Shown: one piece after another, positions 35,350 through 44,460 of the stretch
Numbering within the stretch: position 1 is the stretch's first letter
Layout of the letters: each line of letters starts with the position of its first letter
Source of the DNA: Moraxella equi
GTDB lineage: Bacteria; Pseudomonadota; Gammaproteobacteria; Pseudomonadales; Moraxellaceae
Reading direction: 5' to 3'
NCBI RefSeq assembly: GCF_002027555.1
Contig: NZ_MXAP01000015.1
Location: 1-64,000 of the forward strand
Length of the DNA stretch: 64,000 bases
Program-made: the position numbers and the translations under genes
Notes under the pieces: generated by a model
Database searches by the model: none
The model's input: only the letters and a program-made list of their open reading frames with translations
What the model was told of the DNA's origin: nothing

Positions 35350-36771
35350 TTAGACCGCCTTTTCAAACCGCACAATACTCTCAACATGCCCCGTATGACA
35401 AAACATATCCATGACCCCTGCATGAGTCGCCCGATAGCCCCGCTCGGCAAGGCGGACGCTATCTCGGGCGAGCGTGGCAGGGTCGCATGAGACATAGACG
35501 ATACGTCGGGCGTTAAATCGCCCCAGATAATCCATAACCTCCCACGCCCCTGTGCGTGGCGGGTCGATGAGTAGGGCATCCACCTGTCCTACCCACGGCT
35601 TGCCTGAGAAATCTTGGGTTAGGTCTTGAACAAAAAAGTTGGTGTTACCAAGTCCATTGTCTTTGGCATTCATCTTGGCACGCATGACCATATCACGACT
35701 ACCCTCCACGCCAATGACCTTGCCCATATCCCCCACGCATTTGGCAAGAGCCAGCGAAAAGTTACCCAGTCCACAAAACAAATCCAGCACCCGCTCGCCT
35801 TGTTTTAAATCAAGGAGCCGACAGGCAAGATTTACCATTTGCCGATTGACGGATAAATTAACCTGCGTAAAGTCGGTAGGACTACTTTGTAAGGTCAAAT
35901 TAAATTCAGGCAAATGATAAAACAATCCGCCTGTCGGAGGTGTGGTGTGGCTCATGGGCAGTATCGCCTTGTCGGTGCTGTCAATACGATAAATGCTATC
36001 TACCCCTTTGGGCTGTAAATAGATTTGCCAATTTACCAATTTGCCAAAATGGATAAGTGTGGCGGTGTCGGCTTTGTTGATTGGCTTGGTGTGGCGAATG
36101 ATAAGAGCCACGCTTGGCAAGTTGCCCATTTCTTTGTCCACACTCTCGCCCACGGCGATTTCTAGGTGGGTAATGCTGTCCTTGACTTTTAGCGTTTTTA
36201 AAAGGTGTTTTAAGTCATCTGACTTATCACCCACACGCTGATCCAAAATCGGACAAGTGTCAATGTCTGTCAAAAAATTGCTCGCTCGCTCACGAAAGCC
36301 CACAATGAGCCTGCCTGTCTTGGGTAGATAACGCACGCCCAGACGAGCTTTGGTGCGATAATGCGTTCTGTCGCCCACGATTGGCGGCAGCCACGTGGCA
36401 GGGGTAATGCCTGATTTGGTAAGGTGGTTTTGTAGGACGGACTGTTTGTGCCGAATCTGCTCGTCCACGTTAAAATGTTGCAGGGTGCAACCGCCACACA
36501 CCCCAAAATGCGGACAAATGGGAGCGGTGCGGTGAGGGCTTGGGGTCAGAACGCCCGAGCAGTCGGCTTCATCATAGCTTTTTTTGGATTTGGTAAGATG
36601 TGCCGTTACCGTCTCGGTGGGTAGGGTGTGGCTTATGAAGACTTTTTTGCCCGATTTGTCGCCATGCGTGTCGTCATAGGTTGCGATGCCACGTCCGTCA
36701 TGGGTTAGGGCGGTGATGTGTAGGGTGATGGGCGTTTGGGTTTGCTCGGATTTGGATAACTGGTGGGTCAT
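35350..36771 (-). CDS. rlmD: 23S rRNA (uracil-5)-methyltransferase RlmD
   Basis: SAM-dependent methyltransferase making m5U1939 in 23S rRNA. The 473-residue protein has an N-terminal TRAM domain (about 10-70), a [4Fe-4S] cluster motif CPHFGVCGGCTLQHF, and the central domain. The Rossmann fold contains VLDLFCGLGNFSLALA. DPPRTGAWEVM and SCDPATLARD (nucleophilic Cys) complete the active site. RumA-type enzymes are separated from RlmC by the TRAM domain and length. It is convergent with mscL and shares the terminator between them. Confidence 0.93.
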   Translation of the reverse strand: MTHQLSKSEQTQTPITLHITALTHDGRGIATYDDTHGDKSGKKVFISHTLPTETVTAHLTKSKKSYDEADCSGVLTPSPHRTAPICPHFGVCGGCTLQHFNVDEQIRHKQSVLQNHLTKSGITPATWLPPIVGDRTHYRTKARLGVRYLPKTGRLIVGFRERASNFLTDIDTCPILDQRVGDKSDDLKHLLKTLKVKDSITHLEIAVGESVDKEMGNLPSVALIIRHTKPINKADTATLIHFGKLVNWQIYLQPKGVDSIYRIDSTDKAILPMSHTTPPTGGLFYHLPEFNLTLQSSPTDFTQVNLSVNRQMVNLACRLLDLKQGERVLDLFCGLGNFSLALAKCVGDMGKVIGVEGSRDMVMRAKMNAKDNGLGNTNFFVQDLTQDFSGKPWVGQVDALLIDPPRTGAWEVMDYLGRFNARRIVYVSCDPATLARDSVRLAERGYRATHAGVMDMFCHTGHVESIVRFEKAV

Positions 36772-36878
36772 GATTGCCTATTTTGTTGGGTATCATAAAA
36801 AGGCATTATATCATTATTGTGGGTGGGCATTGGTATTTTTGGTGTTTGGCATTATAATAAGTAGGGTTTATTGATATT

Positions 36879-36990
36879 TATACCTAACAAACTTAATATT
36901 TACCACAGGCTTTGTAGGGGCGTGTTGCACACGCCCTTGATGATACTACACATCATAAATTTGTGGTAATTTTAAAGTTCTTCATCTATA
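36879..36990. mobile_element. MITE family 1, copy B (short, about 112 bp)
   Basis: The left end TATACCTAACAAACTTAATA continues as in copies A and C (22 of 28 bases match the IS630 end at 144-171). The first inner hairpin (GGGGCGTGTTGCACACGCCC) is kept but the second is deleted, and the right end is degraded. It ends 11 bp before a 49-codon ORF. No gene is seen elsewhere in 36772-37001. Confidence 0.7.
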
Positions 36991-37001
36991 TGTGAAAAAT
37001 T

Positions 37002-37151
37002 ATGTGCCAATTATGTAACATTAGCCCCTTTATCATTCATGACGCCCTAGTCGATGAGCATGACAATACCAAGCCGTCTGCTGATGAAAAAAGCGATAAT
37101 GAAAATCCTGACAGCGAGCAGGCTTACCCTGTATCGGGCGGTGCGTTGTGA
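37002..37151 (+). CDS. 49-residue ORF with CxxC, coupled to the macro-like gene
   Basis: ATG at 37002 gives MCQLCNISPFII followed by an acidic segment (DEHDNTKPSADEKSDNENPD) and stops at TGA 37149-37151. The stop overlaps the GTG start of the next gene by 4 bp (GTGA), a translational-coupling arrangement. The CQLC pair could bind a metal. No clear ribosome-binding site is visible and the gene begins next to a MITE, so it could also be a remnant. No family is recognised. Confidence 0.4.
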   Translation: MCQLCNISPFIIHDALVDEHDNTKPSADEKSDNENPDSEQAYPVSGGAL

Positions 37152-37696
37152 TTTTTGCCAGTCATGAGCCGTTTTTGCAGTCCAGGGCTCAGATGCTCAT
37201 CATGCCTGTTAGCACAGACGGTAACATTGCTCACCCTGTCATCGCACGGTGCAAAGGCTTGTATGCCGACAACTACGAGCATTACCAAAAAAAGGCAATC
37301 GGGGGCGAGCTGTCGCTGGGCGATGCGATGGTGTTTCGCATCTCTAAGCAAACCACGGGGCTTGGCGTACAGACGGGTGGAGCGGAGTATGTTGGTAGTC
37401 TTGTCGTCCAAAAATTCCCCGAACAACCCATCAGCGTGCGAATGCTCAAACACTCCTTGACCGCCCTAAAACCACACATTTATGAACTCATGCGATACAA
37501 AGGGCTAAGACGTGTGGCGATACTGGGGTCGGCTCTTCTGGTTAAGGATGCCACCCAAGAGGGCAGTACGGTAGAATGGCTCACTGCCGAGCATATCATG
37601 AACGTGTGCCAAGACGTGTTGGGGGATGTGCCAAAACTTACCGTCGAGGTGCATTTTGGGCGAGATATACCCCTATCTTTTGCAAAAAATGCTTGA
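37148..37696 (+). CDS. Macro-domain-like protein
   Basis: A 182-residue soluble protein starting at GTG. The run MPVSTDGNIAHPVIARCKGLYADNYEHYQKKA, acidic-basic GGELSLGDAMVF and LRRVAILGSALLVKD follows the layout of DarG/ALC1-type macro domains (NTxGxMGKGIA, F-P-xxYxxY, GxxxxGxxFxF). These domains bind or hydrolyse ADP-ribose. The glycine-rich phosphate loops are not well kept, so the assignment is tentative. The gene overlaps the 49-codon ORF upstream, and its last codons contain the tRNA-Leu promoter. Confidence 0.5.
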   Translation: MIFASHEPFLQSRAQMLIMPVSTDGNIAHPVIARCKGLYADNYEHYQKKAIGGELSLGDAMVFRISKQTTGLGVQTGGAEYVGSLVVQKFPEQPISVRMLKHSLTALKPHIYELMRYKGLRRVAILGSALLVKDATQEGSTVEWLTAEHIMNVCQDVLGDVPKLTVEVHFGRDIPLSFAKNA

Positions 37697-37721
37697 AAAT
37701 GGCGATGGCTTCGGATATAAT
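37693..37721 (+). promoter_or_regulatory. Promoter of tRNA-Leu
   Basis: TTGAAA (37693-37698), a 17-nt spacer and TATAAT (37716-37721), 11 nt before the tRNA 5' end. The -35 overlaps the stop codon of the macro-like gene. Confidence 0.85.
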
Positions 37722-37732
37722 GCACACCACTT

Positions 37733-37817
37733 GCGAACGTGGTGGAATTGGTAGACACGCTATCTTGAGGGGGTAGTGCTTCACGGCGTGAGGGTTCAAG
37801 TCCCTCCGTTCGCACCA
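37733..37817 (+). tRNA. tRNA-Leu(GAG)
   Basis: An 85-nt class II tRNA with a long variable arm and encoded CCA. The acceptor stem GCGAACG pairs with CGTTCGC. The anticodon arm CTATC-TTGAGGG-GGTAG gives anticodon GAG, reading CUC and CUU. It has its own promoter and terminator. Confidence 0.95.
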
Positions 37818-37822
37818 ACTAG

Positions 37823-37844
37823 TCTAGTTTTACTAGATTTTTTT
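37823..37844 (+). terminator. tRNA-Leu terminator
   Basis: TCTAGT (37823-37828) pairs with ACTAGA (37832-37837), followed by seven T. Confidence 0.75.
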
Positions 37845-37884
37845 ATGTCAAAAATTTATCAAATCAAAAAACTTAAATTTTTGC

Positions 37885-37912
37885 TTGACAATACCAAAAA
37901 CCATGTTATAAT
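37885..37912 (+). promoter_or_regulatory. Consensus promoter of the metY-rimP-nusA-infB operon
   Basis: TTGACA (37885-37890), a 16-nt spacer and TATAAT (37907-37912) with a TG one base before the -10: a fully consensus sigma-70 promoter 15 nt before tRNA-fMet. Confidence 0.9.
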
Positions 37913-37927
37913 AGCGTTCTAAATTGA

Positions 37928-38004
<77 letters not shown>

Positions 38005-38140
38005 CTTTTTAAATCCTTATTTAAATTTAAAATTATTTTTAAAATTGTGAAAATAAGGTATCTTTTCCATAAAGTTTATCATCAGATTTTTAAATTGATA
38101 AAGTAAACATGGTTAAGATGTCGGCGAGCAATGATTTTAG

Positions 38141-38168
38141 CCCACCAACGTGTTTTGTGGGTTTTTTT
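38141..38168 (+). terminator. Possible terminator after tRNA-fMet
   Basis: CCCAC (38141-38145) pairs with GTGGG (38157-38161), followed by seven T. The stem is short. It would partly separate the tRNA from rimP, as in E. coli where metY has an internal terminator. Confidence 0.45.
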
Positions 38169-38192
38169 GTATTTGCAATTTGCCAAACCGCT

Positions 38193-38397
38193 TAGGGTGT
38201 GTTGAATATTGGTATTTGCCATGAAAAATGAGAAAAATCGCCCGTTTTTCAAGGAAAAATGCAGGCTGATAGTCATTCTATCAGACAAGTTTTTGACGAT
38301 GAAAAACAAGATTTAGCCATTTTTCATGCAAAAATAGGCTAAACCATCAAATTTTATCAAACTCCAATAAAATGTTATCAATGTTCAACACGCCCTA
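38193..38397. mobile_element. MITE family 2, copy D (about 205 bp)
   Basis: The left tip TAGGGTGTGTTGAATATTGG and the inverted right tip TAGGGCGTGTTGAACATTGA form terminal inverted repeats of about 23 bp, with TA at both outer ends. The interior matches copy E at 44721 over nearly the full length, in the opposite orientation. It carries a degenerate version of the hairpin seen in copy E (CTGATAG-TCATT-CTATCAG then GTTTTT). It is inserted in the 38005-38448 leader between tRNA-fMet and rimP; no gene lies in that gap. Confidence 0.8.
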
Positions 38398-38448
38398 ACT
38401 CTTTTTGATTTTTAATTTGTGCTTTAACATAGGATTAACCAAGCCAAA

Positions 38449-38946
38449 ATGAAACCATCTAGCAAGATTGCTGAACTTACCCAAATGATTGCCCCTGCGG
38501 TGTCCGCTTGTGGCGTAGAGCTTTGGGGGATTGAGTTTATGCCCCAAGGGCGTAAATCACTGCTCCGTATTTATATTGAAGTCAATGCCGATGCCCGTGA
38601 GCGTGGTGAGCATATCACCATCGAGGACTGCTCAGCGGTCAATCACCAAGTCTCAGGCGTACTAGAAGTGCATGACCCCATCGCAGGCGAGTATGTGCTA
38701 GAAGTGTCAAGCCCTGGCTTTGACCGTCCGCTGTTTACCCCCAAGCAGGTGGCGATGTTTGTGGGAGAGACCGTCAGTTTGCGTCTGATTCACGCCATCG
38801 GACAAGGCGACACCAAACGCCGTAAGGTCGTCGGTCGTCTGGTGAGTGCGAGTGAGACGAGCATGAATGTGGTCACCGAAGATAAACTAGAATTTGACAT
38901 CGCTTTTGATAATGTGGATAAAGCCAATTTGATTTATCAAGACTAA
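38449..38946 (+). CDS. rimP: Ribosome maturation factor RimP
   Basis: Binds 30S precursors and helps assemble the head of the small subunit. The 165-residue protein has the N-terminal alpha-beta domain with [23 protein letters not shown], the [19 protein letters not shown] segment and the signature [17 protein letters not shown]-terminal SH3-like domain follows. The ribosome-binding site is weak. nusA starts 24 nt downstream, the usual neighbour. Confidence 0.96.
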   Translation: MKPSSKIAELTQMIAPAVSACGVELWGIEFMPQGRKSLLRIYIEVNADARERGEHITIEDCSAVNHQVSGVLEVHDPIAGEYVLEVSSPGFDRPLFTPKQVAMFVGETVSLRLIHAIGQGDTKRRKVVGRLVSASETSMNVVTEDKLEFDIAFDNVDKANLIYQD

Positions 38947-38970
38947 AATTTAACCAAAAAGGTAGATAAG

Positions 38971-40452
38971 ATGAGCCGTGAGATTTTGACCGTTGTTGAG
39001 ACCGTCAGTAATGAAAAAGGGCTTGACCCTGATGATATTTTTGGGGCGATTGAACAAGCACTTGTTTTTTCAACCAAAAAAAAAGTCTATACCGAACAGC
39101 CAGAAGTGGCAATCCGTGTTGCCATTGACCGTAAGACAGGCGATTATGACACTTATCGCTACTGGACGGTGGTGGCAGATGAAGACCATGAGATGCCTGC
39201 TTGCCAAAAGGCGATTAGCGATTTGGACGAAAACGAATACCAAATTGGCGACATCATCGAAGAGCAGATTGAGTCCATTGAGTTTGGGCGTATTGCCGCT
39301 ACCCAAGCCAAGCAGGTCATCATCCAAAAAATCCGTGAAGCCGAGCGTGCCTTGATTGCCGATGCTTTTGAAGCTCGTGTGGGCGAGCTTATCACGGGCG
39401 AAGTCAAAAAAGCAAGCCGTGATGGTTATGTCATTGACTTAGGCGACGGGGCGGAGGGTTATCTTGCCAAAGACCAAACCTTGCCCCGTGAAATGCTACG
39501 CCCTAAGAGCCGTGTGACGGCACTACTTGCCAAGGTCAATCGTGATGGGCGTGGCAGTCAGCTCGTGCTATCTCGTACGAGCAATGAGATGCTTGTTGCC
39601 TTGATGACCAAAGAAGTCCCTGAGATTAGCGAAGGGATTATTGAGATTCGTGATGTGGCTCGTCTGCCTGGTTTGCGTGCCAAAATCTCGGTAAAAACAG
39701 GCGACAGCCGTATCGACCCTGTGGGGGCGTGTATCGGCATGCGTGGCACTCGTATCCAAGCGGTGCAACAAGAGCTAGATGGCGAGCGTATCGATGTCGT
39801 GGTGTGGAGCGATGACCCTGCCCAGTACATCATCAGCTCATTGGAGCCTGCGGATGTGTCTAGTATCGTGCTAGATGAAGATAACCAAACTGCCGACATC
39901 ATCTTTGGGGCGAACGACCAGTTGGCTCGTGCCATCGGCTCACAAGGTCAAAACGTGCGTCTGGCGTCTGATTTGACCGGCTATAAGCTTAACATGATGC
40001 TAGAATCTGAATACCTAGAACGCCAAAAAAGCGAGTCTGAGGCGATTATCACGCTGTTCTACGAGCGTTTGGAAGTGGATAGAGATTTGGCGGAAGCGTT
40101 GGCGGAGATTGGTTTTACCACCATCGAAGAAGTGGCTTATGTGCCTGCTGAGACTTTCTATGACATTGACGGGCTTGATGATGAGACCATCGGTGCCATC
40201 CAAGATCGTGCCAAAGAAGTTATCATCAATGATGAACTTATCAAACAGCAAAACATCAAAGAACCTAGTGGCGAGCTACTTGCCCTAGAAGAGATGACCC
40301 CTGCCATTGCTTATAAATTGGCGGAGCGTGACATCATTACCCTTGACGACCTAGCCGAACAAGCGGTGTTTGACATCGAAGACATCGAAGGCATGGGCAG
40401 TGAGCTGGCGGGCAAGCTGATTATGGCAGCACGTCAGTCATGGTTTGAATAA
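38971..40452 (+). CDS. nusA: Transcription elongation/termination factor NusA
   Basis: Binds RNA polymerase and nascent RNA, modulating pausing, termination and antitermination. The 493-residue protein has the NusA N-terminal domain (about 1-125), an S1 domain with GEVKKASRDGYVIDLGDGAEGYL (about 135-200), and KH1 and KH2 (GACIGMRGTRIQAVQQEL and GSQGQNVRLASDLTGYKL). Two C-terminal acidic repeats (about 365-490) follow, as in E. coli. An AAGG lies upstream of the ATG. A 198-bp gap to infB contains a strong hairpin. Confidence 0.97.
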   Translation: MSREILTVVETVSNEKGLDPDDIFGAIEQALVFSTKKKVYTEQPEVAIRVAIDRKTGDYDTYRYWTVVADEDHEMPACQKAISDLDENEYQIGDIIEEQIESIEFGRIAATQAKQVIIQKIREAERALIADAFEARVGELITGEVKKASRDGYVIDLGDGAEGYLAKDQTLPREMLRPKSRVTALLAKVNRDGRGSQLVLSRTSNEMLVALMTKEVPEISEGIIEIRDVARLPGLRAKISVKTGDSRIDPVGACIGMRGTRIQAVQQELDGERIDVVVWSDDPAQYIISSLEPADVSSIVLDEDNQTADIIFGANDQLARAIGSQGQNVRLASDLTGYKLNMMLESEYLERQKSESEAIITLFYERLEVDRDLAEALAEIGFTTIEEVAYVPAETFYDIDGLDDETIGAIQDRAKEVIINDELIKQQNIKEPSGELLALEEMTPAIAYKLAERDIITLDDLAEQAVFDIEDIEGMGSELAGKLIMAARQSWFE

Positions 40453-40496
40453 CCATGCGTGCGTCATGGGGCGTACTGTCATGAGTACGTAAGGAC

Positions 40497-40529
40497 GTTG
40501 CCAAATTTGGTTGGTGAGAATTTGGCAAC
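40497..40529 (+). promoter_or_regulatory. Hairpin between nusA and infB
   Basis: GTTGCCAAATT (40497-40507) pairs perfectly with AATTTGGCAAC (40519-40529), an 11-bp stem with an 11-nt loop. No T-run follows, so it may be an RNA-processing site or a stabilising element, not a terminator. Copy number elsewhere was not tested. Confidence 0.5.
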
Positions 40530-40650
40530 TTGTAAAAATGGAGGGTAAAATGGGGATGAACAAGACTCATCCTGCCCATCCATTTTCACCAAATTCATCA
40601 TTTTATGATAAAATCATTCTTCAGATAACCAAACAAATTTAGGTAAACCA

Positions 40651-43458
40651 ATGGCAACAAAAACCGTAAAAGAATTAGCAAAAGATTCTAACATTACCAC
40701 TGACGTGCTTTTAAAACAACTAAAAGACGCAGGTCTGCCCACTCGTGGCGAAGATGATTCTGTCTCAACCGATGAGCAGGCGACGTTAGTGGCGTTTTTA
40801 AAACAAAGTCATGGTCAAGCCCAAAAAACTCGCATTGGCATGACTCAAAAAATCACCACCACCAAAAAAATCACCACCACCACCGGCAAAGCCCAAAACA
40901 TCAATGTCGTGCGTGCCAAGAAAAAGCAGTTTGACATCCAAAAACCTGACTTAGCTGCCGAAAAAGCCAAAGCCCAAGCAGAGCGTGAAGCCGAACAAGC
41001 CAAAGCGATTGCCGCCCTAGAAGCCAAACAAAACGAAGAGCGTGCCAAACAAGAAGCTGCCATGCGCCAAGAGGCGACATTGGCTGCCATGCGCGCCAAC
41101 TCGGGCAGTGCAAATGGTGGCGAGAGTAAGCCCAGTGCGTCTGTGATTGTCAAAAAAGCCAAAAAAGATGAAGCCGATAAAGACGACAGCGTGGTCAGCT
41201 CATCTGTGGTCAAAAAAGGCACAGCTGCCAAGAGTGACGTAAAATCTGACAAAAAAGAGACCAAGACAGACAAAGCCAAAAAACAACCTGCCAAACCTGC
41301 CAAGAGCGAGACCGAAGAAGAGCGTCAAGCTCGCCTTGCCCGTGAAGCCGAAGAGCAAAAACTGCGTGAGATAGAAGCGGAAAACCGTCGCCGTGCTGCC
41401 ATTGACGCCCAAAATCGCACTTTGGAGCAGATGAAACAAATGGCAAATCGTTATAGTGAAAAAGACGAGGTGCCAAGTGCGGTCGTGCGTAAAGATGAGC
41501 CATTGGCAGCAGGTCTGGTCGGAGCGGCATTAGAAGAGTCTTTTGAAAAAGAGCGTCGTGAGATTAAGCGTGGTACCAGCAGTACATCAAGCCGTGCCAA
41601 AGGCGGTAAGAAAAAAGGTAAAGAAGAGCTTGAAATCAGACCTAAGTCACGTGGTCTAAAATCATCACAAGCAAGCAAACATAAGTTTGAGATGCCTGTG
41701 GAAAAAATCATCCATAATGTTGAAGTGGGCGAAGAGATTGTCGTGTCTGACCTTGCCCAAAAAATGGCGGTCAAAGTGCGTGAAGTCATCAAGTCGCTCA
41801 TGAAAATGGGCGAGATGGTGCGTGAGGGCGATGTCATCGACCAAACCACCGCCGCCCTTGTCATCGAAGAGTTTGGGCATAACTTCATCGCTGTGTCTGA
41901 CACCCAGCTAGAAGACGACCTACAAGAGGCTGCCACCGAGAAACAAGGCAACGTCCAAACCCGTCCGCCTGTCGTTACCATCATGGGTCACGTTGACCAT
42001 GGTAAGACATCACTACTGGATAAGATCCGTGAAACCAAAGTGGCAAGCGGTGAAGCTGGTGGTATTACCCAGCACATCGGGGCGTACCATGTTGAGACTG
42101 ACCGTGGCGTGATTACTTTCCTTGATACCCCTGGTCACGCTGCCTTTACTGCCATGCGTTCACGTGGGGCTCAGGCGACCGACATCGTGGTCATCGTGGT
42201 GGCGGCGGATGACGGGGTTATGCCACAGACCGAAGAAGCCATCGACCATGCACGAGCGGCTGGTACGCCAATCATCATCGCCATGAACAAGATGGATAAA
42301 GACACCACTGACCCAGAGCGTGTGCTAAATGAGCTGTCAGTCAAAGAAATCATTACGGACGCTTGGGGTGGGGATACGTCACTGGTCAAGGTCTCTGCCA
42401 AAACAGGCATGGGTATTGATGAGCTGTTAGAGACCATCAGTATCCAAGCCGAAATCATGGAGCTGACCGCCCCTGTGGATGGTGCTGCCCAAGGCGTGGT
42501 CATCGAATCTCGCCTAGACAAAGGGCGTGGTGCGGTGGCAAGCCTACTGGTCAAAAAAGGCACGCTAAAACAAGGCGACCTTGTATTGGCAGGCGAGTTT
42601 TATGGCAAAGTGCGTGCCATGACCGATGAGAATGGTGAGCGTATCAAGTCGGCAGGGCCTTCTATTCCTGTGGAGATTTTGGGTTTGCCTGATGCTCCGA
42701 TGGCAGGTTCTGAGTTCTTGGTGGTCTCTGATGAGAAAAAAGCCCGTGAAGTGGCGGATTTTCGTATCGCTCGTGAGCGTGAACGTTTGCTTGAGCGCCA
42801 AAACAAAATGCGTCTAGAAAACATGTTTGCCAACATGGGCAGTGAGGCAAAAACCCTAAATCTTATCCTAAAAACAGACGTGCGTGGTTCGCTAGAAGCC
42901 CTGCTTAGTGCGTTAGATGAGCTATCAACCGATGAAGTCAAAGTGCGTGTGATTAGCTCGGGCGTGGGTGCCATCACTGAGTCTGATGTCATCTTGGCGG
43001 AGTCTAGTGAGGCGGTTCTGCTGGGCTTTAACGTGCGTGCTGACAATGCCGGCAAGCGTAAAGCAGATGAAGCGGGGCTTGACATTCGTTATTATAGCGT
43101 GATTTATGGCTTGATTGACGATGTCAAAGCAGCGATGAGTGGCATGCTTGCCCCTGAGCACCGTGAGAAAATCTTGGGTATTGCCGAGGTGCGTGAAGTG
43201 TTCCGTTCTAGCAAGTTCGGGGCGGCGGCAGGCTGTATGGTACAAGAAGGCACGATTTATCGTAACAAGCCCATCCGTGTTCTGCGTGATGATAAAGTCA
43301 TCTTTACAGGACAGCTCCAATCCTTGCGTCGCTACAAAGACGATGTGAACGAGGTTAAGGCAGGCATGGAGTGTGGTCTGGCAGTCAAAGGCTATGAAGT
43401 CGCTACTGGCGATAAGATTGAAGTCTTTGAGATTCACGAAGTGGCGCGCACCCTGTGA
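40651..43458 (+). CDS. infB: Translation initiation factor IF-2
   Basis: GTPase that brings fMet-tRNA to the ribosome and promotes subunit joining. The 935-residue protein has IF2_N (about 1-50, [25 protein letters not shown]), a long charged Ala/Lys/Glu linker (about 70-330) and a second IF2_N-like segment. The G domain has GHVDHGKTS near residue 445, [16 protein letters not shown] and NKMDK. Domains II, III and IV end in the fMet-tRNA-binding part ([23 protein letters not shown]). The usual followers rbfA and truB are absent here; a terminator and a broken oxygenase gene come next. Confidence 0.97.
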   Translation: MATKTVKELAKDSNITTDVLLKQLKDAGLPTRGEDDSVSTDEQATLVAFLKQSHGQAQKTRIGMTQKITTTKKITTTTGKAQNINVVRAKKKQFDIQKPDLAAEKAKAQAEREAEQAKAIAALEAKQNEERAKQEAAMRQEATLAAMRANSGSANGGESKPSASVIVKKAKKDEADKDDSVVSSSVVKKGTAAKSDVKSDKKETKTDKAKKQPAKPAKSETEEERQARLAREAEEQKLREIEAENRRRAAIDAQNRTLEQMKQMANRYSEKDEVPSAVVRKDEPLAAGLVGAALEESFEKERREIKRGTSSTSSRAKGGKKKGKEELEIRPKSRGLKSSQASKHKFEMPVEKIIHNVEVGEEIVVSDLAQKMAVKVREVIKSLMKMGEMVREGDVIDQTTAALVIEEFGHNFIAVSDTQLEDDLQEAATEKQGNVQTRPPVVTIMGHVDHGKTSLLDKIRETKVASGEAGGITQHIGAYHVETDRGVITFLDTPGHAAFTAMRSRGAQATDIVVIVVAADDGVMPQTEEAIDHARAAGTPIIIAMNKMDKDTTDPERVLNELSVKEIITDAWGGDTSLVKVSAKTGMGIDELLETISIQAEIMELTAPVDGAAQGVVIESRLDKGRGAVASLLVKKGTLKQGDLVLAGEFYGKVRAMTDENGERIKSAGPSIPVEILGLPDAPMAGSEFLVVSDEKKAREVADFRIARERERLLERQNKMRLENMFANMGSEAKTLNLILKTDVRGSLEALLSALDELSTDEVKVRVISSGVGAITESDVILAESSEAVLLGFNVRADNAGKRKADEAGLDIRYYSVIYGLIDDVKAAMSGMLAPEHREKILGIAEVREVFRSSKFGAAAGCMVQEGTIYRNKPIRVLRDDKVIFTGQLQSLRRYKDDVNEVKAGMECGLAVKGYEVATGDKIEVFEIHEVARTL

Positions 43459-43467
43459 TGTCATGAC

Positions 43468-43501
43468 AAAAACCGCTTGCCCTAAGGTGAACGGTTTTTT
43501 T
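43468..43501 (+). terminator. infB terminator
   Basis: AAAAACCG (43468-43475) pairs with CGGTTTTT (43492-43499) and more T follow. The loop is 16 nt. It ends the metY-rimP-nusA-infB operon. Confidence 0.75.
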
Positions 43502-43532
43502 GATAATAAGTTGCACAAATAGGAGTATTCAT

Positions 43533-44372
43533 ATGACATCATCTGCCTTTTCATCATTAACTCATGAAGACTTACTGGCATTGAGCTTGACACTTGATGA
43601 TAGTTGGAGAGCGTGGATAGAGACTAACATTGAGCGGGGGTGTAGCCCTGCCAGCATCGCCAAAGTTTTGGCGGGCAATAAAAAATTGCCAAGCAAGTAT
43701 CTGCCTGCCGTGCGTCCAAATATCACCAATGATGATGAGAATTTTGTTGATATTGATGGGCATGTCGTGCAGGTGGTTTGTACTCTAAAATCGCCCCGAG
43801 TGGTAGTGTTTGACAACCTGCTCACACAGGCGGAGTGCGATGAGCTGATTGCATTGGCGGATGGTAGGTTGGAGCGTGGTAAGGTTGTTGATGAAAAGAC
43901 TGGTAATTCACGTCTGCATGCTCACCGCAGTAGTGATAACGCCCAGTTCACTTTGGGTGAGTTTGAGGTCATTGACCGCGTGGAGAGACGATTGGCGACC
44001 CTGCTAAATTGACCGGTGGAAAATGGCGAGGGTTTGCAGGTACTGCGTTATCAAAAAGGCGGAGAATACCGTCCACATTTTGATTATTTTGGTGACAGCG
44101 TGGGCGGTCGCAAGCATTTGGAAGTAGGCGGACAGCGTGTCGGCACTTGTGTGATGTATCTGTCGGATGTGCAGGCAGGGGGCGGAACGTCATTTCCCAG
44201 TGTGGGTATGGAAGTCAAGCCCAAAAAGGGTGGTGCGGTGTTCTTTGCTGATGTAGACGAGCAGGGGGATGTAGACAAACTGACCTTGCATGCAGGCGTG
44301 CCTGTCATTGCAGGTGTGAAATTTATCGCCACCAAATGGGTGCGTGAACGTCCTTACAGACGTGAGAGTTAA
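43533..44372 (+). pseudogene. 2OG-Fe(II) oxygenase (prolyl 4-hydroxylase-like) with in-frame TGA
   Basis: The start at 43533 follows AGGAG. Codon 160 (44010-44012) is TGA, and the same frame continues PVENGEGLQVLRYQKGGEYRPHFDYF to 44372. In this family the position is Trp (WPVENGEGLQVLRY), so TGG became TGA. The rest is intact: Fe ligands H182 and D184 in PHFDYF, H253 in TLHAG, and the 2-oxoglutarate-binding Lys about ten residues later. The rebuilt protein is 280 residues. Bacterial members hydroxylate proline in proteins or peptides; the substrate here is unknown. The split products would both be inactive unless the stop is read through. Confidence 0.85.
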
Positions 44373-44400
44373 TGTTTTGGTTTGATGATAAATACCACAA

Positions 44401-44433
44401 AATCGCCCACAGTCATGTCGGGCGATTTTTTAT
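44401..44433. terminator. Bidirectional terminator
   Basis: AAAATCGCCC (44401-44410) pairs with GGGCGATTTT (44422-44431), followed by TT. It lies between the convergent oxygenase and XRE genes. Confidence 0.8.
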
Positions 44434-44460
44434 GCTTGAATATTTTTCAAAAGCGTTTAC

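Noticed and set aside
38082-38309. 75-codon minus-strand frame between tRNA-fMet and rimP
   Set aside because: It spans the terminator and part of the family 2 MITE and is not kept in the second MITE copy.
44010-44012. TGA as a selenocysteine codon in the 2OG oxygenase
   Set aside because: The family has Trp at this place, no selenocysteine-insertion hairpin is obvious, and selenocysteine is not expected there.
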